64,000 nt of DNA from Psychroflexus curvus (GCF_020164585.1 NZ_JAIQZF010000005.1:62001-126000), one strand, 5' to 3'; positions 7,937-17,416 are shown, counted from the stretch's first letter. Program-made: numbers and translations. Notes: generated from the sequence alone by a model not told the origin.

Positions 7937-8012
7937 CTCGAACCTGTATCCGCCTCAGGCGGATATGAGCCCAACGAGCTACTCCCGATATCTATCGGGA
8001 CTCTACCCCGTG
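7937..8012 (-). pseudogene. Defective tRNA-fMet copy D (palindromes in D-loop and anticodon arm)
   Basis: Same structure as copy B, with the D-loop palindrome at 7983-8000 and the anticodon-arm palindrome at 7948-7964. It has a C-to-T change in the 5' strand (CACGGGG on the minus strand) and a change in the anticodon stem (CCCAACG on the plus strand). Its T-loop remnant GGTTCGAG matches the intact gene better than those of B and C. It is the copy closest to the promoter. Confidence 0.85.
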
Positions 8013-8048
8013 ATATATGTTTGTACATGTTTTATCAATATCGGACTG

Positions 8049-8078
8049 CAAATATAAGTCGAATTATCAATTCTACAA
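8049..8078 (-). promoter_or_regulatory. Flavobacterial promoter of the tRNA-fMet array
   Basis: On the minus strand TTG (8076-8078) and TATATTTG (8049-8056) are separated by 19 bases, a full match to the Bacteroidota sigma-factor consensus TTG-N17-23-TAnnTTTG. Transcription would start a few bases further on, pass through copies D, C, B and A, reach the intact tRNA last and stop at 7431. Confidence 0.8.
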
Positions 8079-8094
8079 AATAAAACATGAACTT

Positions 8095-8277
8095 TTATTG
8101 CTCAATATCTTCAGCCCTGAATTCCTGAAGTTCTTCGTCCTCAAAACGCACACTGACTTCAATAGGATTGCAGCAGACCTCGCAGTCTTCCACATAGGTT
8201 TGTTGCCTCACCGAAGGGTCTAGCAGCATGCTGATATCTTCCCAGCAATACGGGCACTGAAAGTGATGTTCAAACAT
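8095..8277 (-). CDS. CPXCG-motif cysteine-rich small protein
   Basis: The 60-residue protein has Cys8-Pro-Tyr-Cys11 and a second cluster Cys32, Cys35, Cys36 followed by Asn-Pro-Ile, the pattern of the CPXCG family of probable zinc-binding proteins. The C-terminal third is acidic. Its role is unknown. Its ATG overlaps the stop of the TolC-like gene by one base (TAATG), so it is translationally coupled to the efflux operon and is probably its last gene. Confidence 0.85.
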   Translation of the reverse strand: MFEHHFQCPYCWEDISMLLDPSVRQQTYVEDCEVCCNPIEVSVRFEDEELQEFRAEDIEQ

Positions 8278-9614
8278 TAAAAGTCGATATTAAGAAGTTG
8301 TCCTGTAAGTTGCAACAATTGCAATTCTGCGATTTTTGCATCGTATTTGGCTAAATTACGACTTGTCTGGGCATTTATCAAATTGATTTGTGCTTGTCTA
8401 AATTCGATAGAAGTAATCTGACCTATGCTAAACTGCTCTTTGGAACGCTCGAAATTATTTGTGTTGGTAATCACGTTTTGCTCCTGTAACTCATAAATAT
8501 ACAATCGGTTTTTGTAGTTATTGAAAGCATTGGAAATATCACGTTTGACCTGAAACTTGATCTGATCCTTCAATACTTCCTGAGTCTTGTAGTCCACTTT
8601 TGCATTTTGTACTCTAACTGCTGTTTGTCCGCCATCAAATAAATCCCAGGACAGGCTCACTCCTGCAGATACGCCTTCCAGAGTTTGAGTAGAACCCGGA
8701 AAAAACGGAGATTCCGGACTTATGTTTCTGTTCCAACCATAAGAACCAAACAAATCGACCTGTGGAAAGTATCCCGCTCTGCTGATTTTGATGTCGTAAT
8801 CACTTATAGTGAGATTTCTTTCCACTTTGAGTAAAGAAACGTTGTTTTCTTCAGCTTTTTCAATGTATTTAGAAATCAGTAATTCTGGAATAAAATTGAC
8901 CAGAGTATCGACTTTAAAATCGTTTTCGAATTCAGTATTTAAAATCAGCATCAAATCACGTCGCGTGTTTTCAAGGTTTTGTCTTGCATCTATAAGATTG
9001 ATGCTATCGTTGGCAGCATCCACTTCAGCATTTAGAACAATGAGTTTAGAACTTTGTCCAAATTCAAACTGATAATTGGAACGTTTAACTCTGTCATTTG
9101 AGATTTCCATGGTCTGTTCCAAAATCTGAAGGTTCTCATAGAGCCTGGCCACTTCGTAGTATACCGTAAACATTTGGATTAAGGTATTTTCTATGGTTTC
9201 CCTCACTTCCAATTCTGATAGATTGTACTGTTCTTTTAGACTTTTGAAGTTATATAAGCGACCTAGCCCGTCAAAAATGGTATAGTTTAAATCCAGACTA
9301 GCTCTATAGCTCCGGGTTTCCAAGTCGTTTTGGTCTATAGGCTCACGGCCTTCCACCTCAGCGAGTCGATCCTGAAGGCTGAAATCATAGCCAAACCTGG
9401 AAGAAAGCGTTGGTAAATACCCCGAGTTCAAAATCCCCTGGTTGTTATCGGCGATTTCAAGATTATTTTCAGAAACTTCAATATCAAAGTTGTTTCTGAG
9501 GACCAAATCAATAGCTTGATTCTTATCTAACAGGGTATCCTTTCTCATCTCCTGTGCTGAAAGACACGTCGCTACAAAAACAAAAAAAATGACTAATTTA
9601 CTTTTCATCCTCAT
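8277..9614 (-). CDS. TolC-family outer-membrane efflux protein
   Basis: The 445-residue product begins with a signal peptide (hydrophobic core then SAQ, residues 1-20) and has the two-fold repeat of long helices and short barrel strands typical of TolC-type channels, with SLDLNYTIFDG and SLSWDLFDGG as the paired strand segments. It forms the outer-membrane exit duct of the RND pump encoded by the two genes upstream. The start overlaps the RND gene by up to 17 bases (a second ATG at 9608 cuts this to 11), which indicates coupled translation. Length is normal for the family. The substrate is unknown. Confidence 0.9.
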   Translation of the reverse strand: MRMKSKLVIFFVFVATCLSAQEMRKDTLLDKNQAIDLVLRNNFDIEVSENNLEIADNNQGILNSGYLPTLSSRFGYDFSLQDRLAEVEGREPIDQNDLETRSYRASLDLNYTIFDGLGRLYNFKSLKEQYNLSELEVRETIENTLIQMFTVYYEVARLYENLQILEQTMEISNDRVKRSNYQFEFGQSSKLIVLNAEVDAANDSINLIDARQNLENTRRDLMLILNTEFENDFKVDTLVNFIPELLISKYIEKAEENNVSLLKVERNLTISDYDIKISRAGYFPQVDLFGSYGWNRNISPESPFFPGSTQTLEGVSAGVSLSWDLFDGGQTAVRVQNAKVDYKTQEVLKDQIKFQVKRDISNAFNNYKNRLYIYELQEQNVITNTNNFERSKEQFSIGQITSIEFRQAQINLINAQTSRNLAKYDAKIAELQLLQLTGQLLNIDF

Positions 9615-12600
9615 GTGCTTTTTCGTCTTGTTGTTCTTTATAAGCTCTTTCTAAGGTCACTCTATCTGCTAGTTCTCCCTTCGGAATCCATTTTGCCCCA
9701 AGCTTGATGTAATTGCTTATGGACAAGAAAATAGGCAACAAAATAAGTGTTAGCACCGTTGCAATCCCAATACCGTAAGCAATCGAAATGGCCATAGGTT
9801 TTAAAAATTGGGCCTGTCTGCTTTTTTCAAATATGAGTGGTGCCAGACCAGCAATAGTGGTTAATGAGGTCAAGAAAATAGCTCTGAACCTTGACTTTCC
9901 CGCATTAAAGATAGCCTCATCAAATGAGAGACCATCTCGTATATTATTGTTGAATCTGCCTATCAGCACCAGGCCATCATTTACCATAATTCCTATAAGC
10001 GCAATAATTCCTAAAGCCGATAACACATTGATAGGAAACCCGTGAATGTAATGTCCCCAGGCTACACCTATAATACTGAACGGCACCAGTAGTATAAGTA
10101 TGAATGGCTGACTGTAGCTTCTAAATGTAAAGGCGATTGTCGCATAGATCAAAAACAAAATAATAGGCAAAACGCCTTTAGCTGAATTTGATAATTTACC
10201 AGCTTCCCGATTCTGCCCTCCATAAGAGACCGAAAGGGATTGGTATTTATTCAAAAGAGTGGGCATGATGTTATTTTGGATATTGGCAAGAATTTCAGTA
10301 GAACTCCCGTTGGGATCTTCCATATCTGCGTTTACTTGTATTTCCCGTTGCCCATCCAAATGACTTATAGATTCTGTTCCCCTTGAAATTTCGTAAGTAG
10401 CGATTTCAGAAAAAGCCACTCTGCTGCCGGAAGGCGTCGTTATACGCATATCCTCAAGGTTGGAAATGGAGGATCTGTTTTCTAAATTATACCTTACCCA
10501 AACTCGAATTTCATCCTGTCCTCTCTGAAAACGCTGAGCCGAAGCGCCAAAAAATCCATTTCTTACCTGACGCATGACCTCAGATAAATCTAAGCCTAAG
10601 GCATAGGCATTGTCTTTTAAGGTAATATCGATTTCCTTAATCCCTTCAGGATCTGAATCGGAAACATCCTTCAGCAGCGGATTGTCTTCCATCTCCTTTT
10701 TGAGGGCTTCTTTAGCCGCCTGTAGCTCTTGTATGTTATTGCCCAGCAAAGACACCGACACAGGTGAGCCTCCGAAATTTCCTCCAGAGCCAAAGGTTAA
10801 ATTTTCTACGCCCAAAACAGTGCCTGCTTCATCTCTAATAGCATTGGTAATTTCAGAAGAAGGGAAATCGCGTTCTTCACCTGGCAAAAGATTTACCTGA
10901 AGAGAGGCTTTATTATTCCCTGGCCCTACTCTTTTGATGATATTCTCCACGACCTGCTTATTTCCAGATTGACGTTCGGAAAAATCTTCATTTACCCTCC
11001 AGGCCGCTGCTTCAATATAGGAAATGATAGAATCTGTTTTAGCTGGATTAACGCCCTCAGCCATCAATAAATCTATAGAAACCTGATCACTGGCAATACT
11101 CGGGAATAAGGTAATCCTGATTATATTTCCACCTATTGAACCAATGGTTATGATAAATAAAGCAAGAATGATGGATAGCGAAAAAATCTGATTTTTTAAA
11201 GAAAACAATAAGACTGGTGCATACAGTCTGTCCCTTAGAAATCTCATGATTTTATCCCCGATTTTGTTGATAGATCTCAATTTCCTAAACGCCCTTTTGA
11301 AAAAACCATCGTTTTCATTTTTCAAGTCTGCGTCCCTGACTAAAGCTTTGGAATGCGCAATGTGAGCTGGTAAAATGATAAAAGCCTCAATCAGTGAAAC
11401 AACCAGGGTTAAAATAACCACCGTAGAGACTTCACTAAAAAATTCGCCAATTCTGCTGTCCAGAAATAAAAACGTGGTAAAGGCTAAAACCGTTGTGATA
11501 ATGGCAGAAATAACTGGAGGCAAAACTTCCATCGTGCCGTCTATAGCCGCCTGAATAGGTTTTTTACCTCGCTCGTAATGCTGGTAAATATTTTCTGAAA
11601 TCACAATCCCGTCATCCACCAGAATACCGATAACGATAATCATCCCAAACAAAGAAAGCACATTGATCGTCACGCTGAATAGCCCGGCAAAAACAAACAT
11701 CCCCAGAAAGGCAACAGGAAGTCCAAAAGACACCCAAAATGCCAGGCGGGTATTTAAGAATAAGGAAAGAAAAAATAAAACCAGGACTATTCCAACTGCT
11801 CCATTCTCCAAAAGAAGCTGTGTTCTTTGATTAAGCCTTATAGAACTATCGCTTATCACATCAAGCTGGACGTTGTTGTTTTTCTTGTTAAACTCTTCTA
11901 CATACACATTAACTTTATCTGCTGTAGAAATAAGATCTTCAGAATTGGTATTACTGATGGATATATTCACAGATACATTTCCATTGAAAAAAGAAACGTT
12001 GGCTGTGTCCTCAAACTGGTCTTTGACTTCAGCAATATCAGATAACCTTACCGTATTGCCATCGGCATCAGATCTTATGACTATATCATTGAGGGCGTCT
12101 GCGTAATATTCTCTTTGATTTGCTCTTATCAGATAGTCCTCTGCAGAAGTTTTAATCGTACCACCCGTGGTTAGAATATTATTCTGAGCCACCTTACGGG
12201 CAACTTCTTCAAAAGTGAGATTATAGGCCAAAAGCTTATCCTGAGATAGAGAAATCTCAATTTCTTCATTTGGAAAACCTGTGATGTTTATTTGAGAAAT
12301 CCCATCAAATTGCCTAAGATCAGACTCGATTTGATAACTGATTTCTTTAAGTGTTTTCAGAGGAACATTGTCACCGGAAATAGCAAAATCAATGGTCTGC
12401 CTTATATTTTCTTGTTTAGCGACAACCAGCGGCTCCATACCCGCAGGAAAGGTAGGCACACGATCTACTGCATTTTTAACTTCGGTAAGCATCACATCAA
12501 TGTCCTCGTCCTGCTCAATTTCTACAGTAATAGAACCTCCGCTTTCTCTGGCAACAGAAGTCACTCGGTCTATCCCCTCAAGACCTTTGAGGTTATCCTC

Positions 12601-12804
12601 TATTTTCAGAATGATGCCTTCTTCTATTTCTTCGGGTGCGGAGCCCGGATAGGTCACAGAGATCTGAATGATTTTGGAGTCTACCAGAGGAAAAAATGAA
12701 GACTTTAGACTTAATGCACCTGCGATACCAAAAATGACAAACGCAAGAATGATGACGTTGACGGCGACGTCATATTTTATAAAATAGGAAATGAGTTTTC
12801 TCAC
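9598..12804 (-). CDS. RND-family multidrug efflux permease (HAE1-like)
   Basis: The 1068-residue product shows the RND two-fold layout: a first membrane segment near the N-terminus, a large periplasmic loop, a central membrane cluster, a second periplasmic loop, and a C-terminal cluster with GIMVNDGLVLIGRF. The TM4 motif GILVDDGIVISENIYQH carries the paired Asp residues of the proton relay. The second half has Asn-Asp at the matching position, as is usual. It should be an inner-membrane proton/drug antiporter that takes substrate from the periplasm and works with the adaptor upstream and the TolC-like protein downstream. Sequence does not tell drug from solvent or metal, but the motif set fits the hydrophobe/amphiphile class. 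Confidence 0.93.
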   Translation of the reverse strand: MRKLISYFIKYDVAVNVIILAFVIFGIAGALSLKSSFFPLVDSKIIQISVTYPGSAPEEIEEGIILKIEDNLKGLEGIDRVTSVARESGGSITVEIEQDEDIDVMLTEVKNAVDRVPTFPAGMEPLVVAKQENIRQTIDFAISGDNVPLKTLKEISYQIESDLRQFDGISQINITGFPNEEIEISLSQDKLLAYNLTFEEVARKVAQNNILTTGGTIKTSAEDYLIRANQREYYADALNDIVIRSDADGNTVRLSDIAEVKDQFEDTANVSFFNGNVSVNISISNTNSEDLISTADKVNVYVEEFNKKNNNVQLDVISDSSIRLNQRTQLLLENGAVGIVLVLFFLSLFLNTRLAFWVSFGLPVAFLGMFVFAGLFSVTINVLSLFGMIIVIGILVDDGIVISENIYQHYERGKKPIQAAIDGTMEVLPPVISAIITTVLAFTTFLFLDSRIGEFFSEVSTVVILTLVVSLIEAFIILPAHIAHSKALVRDADLKNENDGFFKRAFRKLRSINKIGDKIMRFLRDRLYAPVLLFSLKNQIFSLSIILALFIITIGSIGGNIIRITLFPSIASDQVSIDLLMAEGVNPAKTDSIISYIEAAAWRVNEDFSERQSGNKQVVENIIKRVGPGNNKASLQVNLLPGEERDFPSSEITNAIRDEAGTVLGVENLTFGSGGNFGGSPVSVSLLGNNIQELQAAKEALKKEMEDNPLLKDVSDSDPEGIKEIDITLKDNAYALGLDLSEVMRQVRNGFFGASAQRFQRGQDEIRVWVRYNLENRSSISNLEDMRITTPSGSRVAFSEIATYEISRGTESISHLDGQREIQVNADMEDPNGSSTEILANIQNNIMPTLLNKYQSLSVSYGGQNREAGKLSNSAKGVLPIILFLIYATIAFTFRSYSQPFILILLVPFSIIGVAWGHYIHGFPINVLSALGIIALIGIMVNDGLVLIGRFNNNIRDGLSFDEAIFNAGKSRFRAIFLTSLTTIAGLAPLIFEKSRQAQFLKPMAISIAYGIGIATVLTLILLPIFLSISNYIKLGAKWIPKGELADRVTLERAYKEQQDEKAHEDEK

Positions 12805-12814
12805 AATACTGGTC

Positions 12815-13933
12815 TTACAAAGATTCTTCTTTTTCTACTGAAACTTTCATTCCTGAATAGGCTCCCGGAACAACTCCAGATAATATTTTGGCACCGTCTG
12901 GGATACCCTGAACAATCACCTGTTCTTTGTTATAATGAACTGGTGTGACCTCTATCAATTTCAATAACCCATCCTCTACTGCGTAAACTTTTGATTTATT
13001 CACGATAAGCTCCCGTGGAATTTGAACAGAATTCTCTATAGTATTTGCTTCTATAATAGCCTCCAGATACATGCCTTCTTTAGCGTCTTCGTTTTGAAAT
13101 CGAATAAAAACCTGAACGCTTTGTGAGCTTTGATCGATCTGAGCATTGATCCTTGTGATTTCACCTTCAAAAGTTTCTTGTTCTCCTAAAGGACGCATTT
13201 CAACTTTATTGCCAATATCTATGTACTTGATATAGTCTTGTTTTAAGGCTATCATCAATTCGTAAACCGAAGGATCTACAAATTCTCCAAGTTTTTGACC
13301 TGGCCTCACCAGCGTTCCCTCGTTGACTAAAGCTTCAGTCAGAACGCCATCAAAAGGAGCTCTAAGACTGAATTTTGACAAACGCTCTTCCAGATTTTTA
13401 AGGCTATAATAATCTGACAGGATATTCCTGCCTGTTATAAAATACCGCTCTTTATCAGTTTCGAACTCAGGTAGTTTTGGGGTTGCCGAATTCATCGAAA
13501 ACTCATCTAAATAGGCTTTCCACTTGGGGTAAATAGCTGTATAATCGAGTCTTAAATCTGGCATAATAGAGGATAATGAACTGTAAAAAGCGCTCTTGAC
13601 GGCTTGTACGTTGGCTACAAATTCCCTGTCGTTGATTTGAATAAGAAGCTCCCCTTTTTTATAGTACTGACCGGGCCTAAAGTTTTTGGAACTCTTTAAA
13701 AACACGCCTTCTACCTCAGCAAAGATTTCAAATTTGTTGAGAGCCATGACAGTTCCATTAGTGGAGAGCTGAACAGAATTTGTCTTATTGTCTACAGTAT
13801 AGACCATGACAGGCTTCTCCATCTGAATATTTTCAGGTTTCTCTTTTACGTTACTGTCTATGATGTATTTGGCAACAAACACTGCTAAAACGATGACTAT
13901 AAACCCTAAGGCTGATAAAATTACTTTTCTCAT
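12815..13933 (-). CDS. RND efflux periplasmic adaptor (membrane fusion protein)
   Basis: The 372-residue product has an N-terminal membrane anchor (residues 5-24), then a beta-barrel/lipoyl half-motif (VEGVFLKSSKNFRPGQYYKKGELLIQ), a short helical hairpin, the second lipoyl half (LRAPFDGVLTEALVNEGTLVRPGQ) and a C-terminal membrane-proximal domain. This is the standard HlyD/AcrA-like adaptor order. The helical hairpin is short, so the adaptor may reach the TolC-like protein differently from AcrA. It is 10 bases upstream of the RND gene and 45 bases downstream of the ABC-F gene. Confidence 0.9.
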   Translation of the reverse strand: MRKVILSALGFIVIVLAVFVAKYIIDSNVKEKPENIQMEKPVMVYTVDNKTNSVQLSTNGTVMALNKFEIFAEVEGVFLKSSKNFRPGQYYKKGELLIQINDREFVANVQAVKSAFYSSLSSIMPDLRLDYTAIYPKWKAYLDEFSMNSATPKLPEFETDKERYFITGRNILSDYYSLKNLEERLSKFSLRAPFDGVLTEALVNEGTLVRPGQKLGEFVDPSVYELMIALKQDYIKYIDIGNKVEMRPLGEQETFEGEITRINAQIDQSSQSVQVFIRFQNEDAKEGMYLEAIIEANTIENSVQIPRELIVNKSKVYAVEDGLLKLIEVTPVHYNKEQVIVQGIPDGAKILSGVVPGAYSGMKVSVEKEESL

Positions 13934-13978
13934 GATAAAATTAAGACCCTGATAAAGGTGAAAAGTTAAAGACTGTTT

Positions 13979-15889
13979 TTATAATTCTTCGATTTTAATC
14001 TGAAGCTCTTCCCAGGACTTCATCAGCGTTTCCAGCTTGCTTTTTTTGGCATTGTAGTTTTCAAAGAATTTTTCTTTTTGGATGGTTTCTTCGTAATTGA
14101 GCTCTAACTGCTTATCCAGTTCTTTCACCTCTTTTTCAAGTTTTGAAATCTTAGACTCTACTCCGCTTAGCTTATTCTGAAGAGACTTTTGTTTTTTCTG
14201 ATATTCATAGTCGTTTTTGCTGGAGGACTCCGCTTTTGCTTCCTTCGCCTTCTTATCCTTTTTCTCGACTTCTCTCATCGATTCCAGGGCTCTGTATTTC
14301 AAATAATCGTTGATATCGCCAAGGAATTCTTTCACTGTGTTGTTTCTGAATTCATATATAGAATCAGCTAAACCCTGTAGAAAATCTCTATCGTGAGACA
14401 CCAGAATTAACGTACCTTCAAAATTGTTGAGTGCCGATTTTAAGACGTTTTTAGATTGAATGTCCAGGTGGTTGGTAGGCTCATCCATAATCAGCACATT
14501 AAAGGGAGATAAAGACATTTTAGCAAGCGCTAAACGGTTTCTTTCCCCACCAGAAAGCACCTTGACAAATTTCGTCACATCATCCCCTCTGAATAAAAAG
14601 GAGCCCAGTATATCACGCACCCGGCTTCTGTTGCTCTCGTTGGCTGCATCTATCATAGTATCCAGAACAGTCTTGTTTCCATCCAGATATTCTGCCTGGT
14701 TTTGAGCAAAATAGCCGATTTCCACATTGTGCCCGAGTTTGAGGCTTCCACCGTGCTCGAGTTCACCAACTATAATTTTAGCCAAAGTAGACTTTCCCTG
14801 TCCGTTCTGCCCAACAAACGCAATTTTAGAATTTCGTTCGATTAAGAAATCCACATCCTTAAAGACAGTGTCTTCTCCAAATGACTTTGATAAATCTTCG
14901 GCTTCAATCACCACTTTACCAGGGCTTTTGGAACTGGTAAATTTCACGTTCATCACCTGATTGTCTTCCTCATCAACTTCGATGACCTCGGTCTTTTCCA
15001 GCTTTTTAATGAGGGATTGCGCCATAGACGCTTTGTTGGCTTTAGCTCTAAATTTGCTGATCAGCTTTTCGGTTTGTTCGATTTCTTTCTGCTGATTTTT
15101 TTGAGCGGCAAGCTGTTGCTCGCGTAATTCTTCCCTTAAAACTTTGAATTTAGAATAAGGTTTATTGTAATCGTATATCTGACCCAGAGACAACTCAATG
15201 GTTCTGTTGGTTACGTTATCCAGAAACATCTTATCGTGAGAAACAATCACCACGCAGCCCGGAAAGTTCTGCAGGAAGCTTTCTAACCATAGAATACTTT
15301 CTATATCCAGATGGTTGGTAGGCTCATCCAAAAGAAGAATATCATTGCTTTGCAGCAGTAACTTAGCCAGCTCGATACGCATTCTCCAGCCTCCGGAAAA
15401 AGTGTCGGTAAGCTTATCAAAATCTGAGGTTGTGAACCCGAGTCCTTTTAAAACCCTTTCGGTTTCACCCTGATAATTGTACCCTCCCAGTATTTCATAC
15501 TGATGTTGGTAATCGTTCAGGTCAATCATCAATTGATTATAGCCTTCGCTTTCATAATCGGTTCGCTCTACCAACTGCTCGTTGATATACTCCAGTTTTG
15601 ACTCCAGGCTTTTGATAGCTTCAAAAGCTTCATAGGCTTCCTCCAAAACAGTTCTTCCTTCTTCAAAATCGATATCTTGTTTCAGAAAACCGATATCGAT
15701 CTCTTTATCCTTAGCAATCTGACCTGTATCTAACGGCATTTCGCCAGAGATAATCTTGAGCATAGTCGATTTTCCAGCTCCGTTTTTACCGATAAGACCT
15801 ACCCTATTTCCCGCGCTCAGCTTAAAGCTGATCTCCTTAAAAAGATACTCTCCTCCAAATGAAATAGAAAGGTTATGAATGTGTAGCAT
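13979..15889 (-). CDS. ABC-F family ATPase (Uup/YdiF-like)
   Basis: The 636-residue soluble protein has two ABC domains. Walker A motifs GKNGAGKST (residues 36-44) and GQNGQGKST, signatures FSGGWRMR and LSGGERNR, and Walker B LLLDEPTNHLD and LIMDEPTNHLD are all intact. Between the domains is the ABC-F linker, rich in charged helix (about 240-300), and the C-terminus is a long coiled coil as in Uup. There are no membrane segments, so it is a ribosome- or nucleic-acid-associated ATPase and not a transporter. Some ABC-F proteins protect ribosomes from antibiotics, but this linker is not obviously of the long resistance type. It is the first gene in line with the efflux genes. Confidence 0.92.
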   Translation of the reverse strand: MLHIHNLSISFGGEYLFKEISFKLSAGNRVGLIGKNGAGKSTMLKIISGEMPLDTGQIAKDKEIDIGFLKQDIDFEEGRTVLEEAYEAFEAIKSLESKLEYINEQLVERTDYESEGYNQLMIDLNDYQHQYEILGGYNYQGETERVLKGLGFTTSDFDKLTDTFSGGWRMRIELAKLLLQSNDILLLDEPTNHLDIESILWLESFLQNFPGCVVIVSHDKMFLDNVTNRTIELSLGQIYDYNKPYSKFKVLREELREQQLAAQKNQQKEIEQTEKLISKFRAKANKASMAQSLIKKLEKTEVIEVDEEDNQVMNVKFTSSKSPGKVVIEAEDLSKSFGEDTVFKDVDFLIERNSKIAFVGQNGQGKSTLAKIIVGELEHGGSLKLGHNVEIGYFAQNQAEYLDGNKTVLDTMIDAANESNRSRVRDILGSFLFRGDDVTKFVKVLSGGERNRLALAKMSLSPFNVLIMDEPTNHLDIQSKNVLKSALNNFEGTLILVSHDRDFLQGLADSIYEFRNNTVKEFLGDINDYLKYRALESMREVEKKDKKAKEAKAESSSKNDYEYQKKQKSLQNKLSGVESKISKLEKEVKELDKQLELNYEETIQKEKFFENYNAKKSKLETLMKSWEELQIKIEEL

Positions 15890-15952
15890 ATGTTACCTGA
15901 AATTTTTGCAAATATTGGTATTTTTGCACTGTAAAGCTAAATTTTATTCAAA

Positions 15953-16348
15953 ATGCTTAAAGGATCAAAATTATATAGCGTGTTTACAGGAAAATGTCCC
16001 GTATGTCACGAAGGAAAAATGTACAAAGAACCAAACCCTTATAAGTTGAGTAAAATTTACGAGATGCACGAGAGGTGTTCGGTCTGCAACACTAAGTTTA
16101 AGATCGAACCTTCCTTTTTTTATGGAGCTATGTATATAAGTTATGGCCTAGGCGTTGCCTTTGCTGTAGCCGCATTTCTTACCTCTTATTTTCTCATCGG
16201 ACTGCAGGTTGTACCATCGTTTATATCCATAATTGTGGTCTTGGTACTTCTAGGCCCTATCATTATGAGGTTATCCAGAAATATATGGATCAATTTATTT
16301 CTGTCTTACGATGAGGACGCTAAACATAAAACTTCAGAAACCGATTAA
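15953..16348 (+). CDS. DUF983 family membrane protein
   Basis: The 131-residue product has two zinc-ribbon-like pairs (Cys15/Cys18 and Cys42/Cys45), the family motif FKIEPSFFYGAMYISYGL and two membrane segments (about 62-84 and 90-106). That is the pattern of DUF983, whose function is unknown. A TATTTTTG -7-like element lies at 15919-15926, but no TTG is at the right distance. Its 3' end overlaps the convergent oxidoreductase gene by 29 bases. Confidence 0.88.
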   Translation: MLKGSKLYSVFTGKCPVCHEGKMYKEPNPYKLSKIYEMHERCSVCNTKFKIEPSFFYGAMYISYGLGVAFAVAAFLTSYFLIGLQVVPSFISIIVVLVLLGPIIMRLSRNIWINLFLSYDEDAKHKTSETD

Positions 16349-17369
16349 GGTTAATTTCTTTGTCGATGTCTTTACCTTCAAAAATATAATCAACCAGTTT
16401 TTTCGATAAACCAGGCGCAGCCATAACACCTCTGCTGCCAAAACCATTAAGGATAAATAAATTTTCATAGTCTGGATGCGAACCTACAACAGGCTTTCTG
16501 TCCCTCACCGTAGGTCTGACTCCTGCAACCTGATCAACAACCTCAAAGTCACATTCTAGCATTTCAGAAAGTTTAGCTTCAAGTTCAAGGCGAGCATCTT
16601 GAGTAGGACTATCGTTTAAGTGTGCTCTGGAATAGGTTGCTCCGTACTTATAAAGGTCATTGCCCAGAGGAATGATGAAATTTTTGGATTTAAGAATGGA
16701 ATCATTCGACTTCAGATCCTGAGCTTTAAAAATTAAATATTCTCCTTTGTTACCATAAATCGGGAGCCAGTTGAAAAATGGATTATTTACAACTCCATAG
16801 CCTTCACAAAAAATAACAGACTTGTATTCTTTAGACTTGTACGAAATTTTTTTATTACTGATTTTTAGAGCTTCATAATTCAGTGTTTGAGAAATAAATT
16901 GCAAAGAATCTACGTATCGGGCTTTTTCAGTTTCGATTAATGACTTAAGATGAAGCAAATGGGACTGAAGCACTTCTCCAGCTTTAAAATTAGCCTGAAC
17001 TGCACTATCTAATTTCTGAATTCTCGGATTCAGAAAAGGTTCAAGCTGAAGCTGATCTGAAGCGACAATCCAATTGTTCTGATCTTCAACAGAAGAAAAT
17101 AGTTTATAAACAGGTAGTGAATTAAAGTAGGTTTCTCCAGAAGCAGAATTGAACTGATTATAAAATTCAATAGCCTCTGGCATAAACCGCTCTGCATTCC
17201 ATGCTAAATTATACCGCTTAAGAGCTACAGGGTTCAGAACTCCACCGGCTACCTTAGAAGAATGCTGACTTTCATCAGCTAAAATATCAAAGGACTTTGA
17301 CCGGCTCTCAAGCTGCTTAGCAACCGTTAAACCCGCAATCCCAAATCCAACTACCAAAACATCTTTCAT
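16320..17369 (-). CDS. FAD-dependent oxidoreductase of the D-amino-acid oxidase (DAO) family
   Basis: The 349-residue product opens with the Rossmann FAD-binding motif VLVVGFGIAGLTVAKQL and has the C-terminal family segment GVRPTVRDRKPVVG followed by LFILNGFGSRGVMAAPGL, which closes the FAD site. It should be a cytosolic flavin oxidase or dehydrogenase acting on an amine or amino acid. The MnmC C-terminal domain belongs to the same family, but no methyltransferase part is present. The ATG at 17369 is preferred to a TTG at 17393, since the Rossmann strand then starts at residue 4. The gene ends inside the convergent DUF983 gene. Confidence 0.85.
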   Translation of the reverse strand: MKDVLVVGFGIAGLTVAKQLESRSKSFDILADESQHSSKVAGGVLNPVALKRYNLAWNAERFMPEAIEFYNQFNSASGETYFNSLPVYKLFSSVEDQNNWIVASDQLQLEPFLNPRIQKLDSAVQANFKAGEVLQSHLLHLKSLIETEKARYVDSLQFISQTLNYEALKISNKKISYKSKEYKSVIFCEGYGVVNNPFFNWLPIYGNKGEYLIFKAQDLKSNDSILKSKNFIIPLGNDLYKYGATYSRAHLNDSPTQDARLELEAKLSEMLECDFEVVDQVAGVRPTVRDRKPVVGSHPDYENLFILNGFGSRGVMAAPGLSKKLVDYIFEGKDIDKEINLNRFLKFYV

Positions 17370-17416
17370 CTGTTCAAATTTATTGTTTTTCAAAGGTTAG
17401 GTCTTATTGACCCTGA

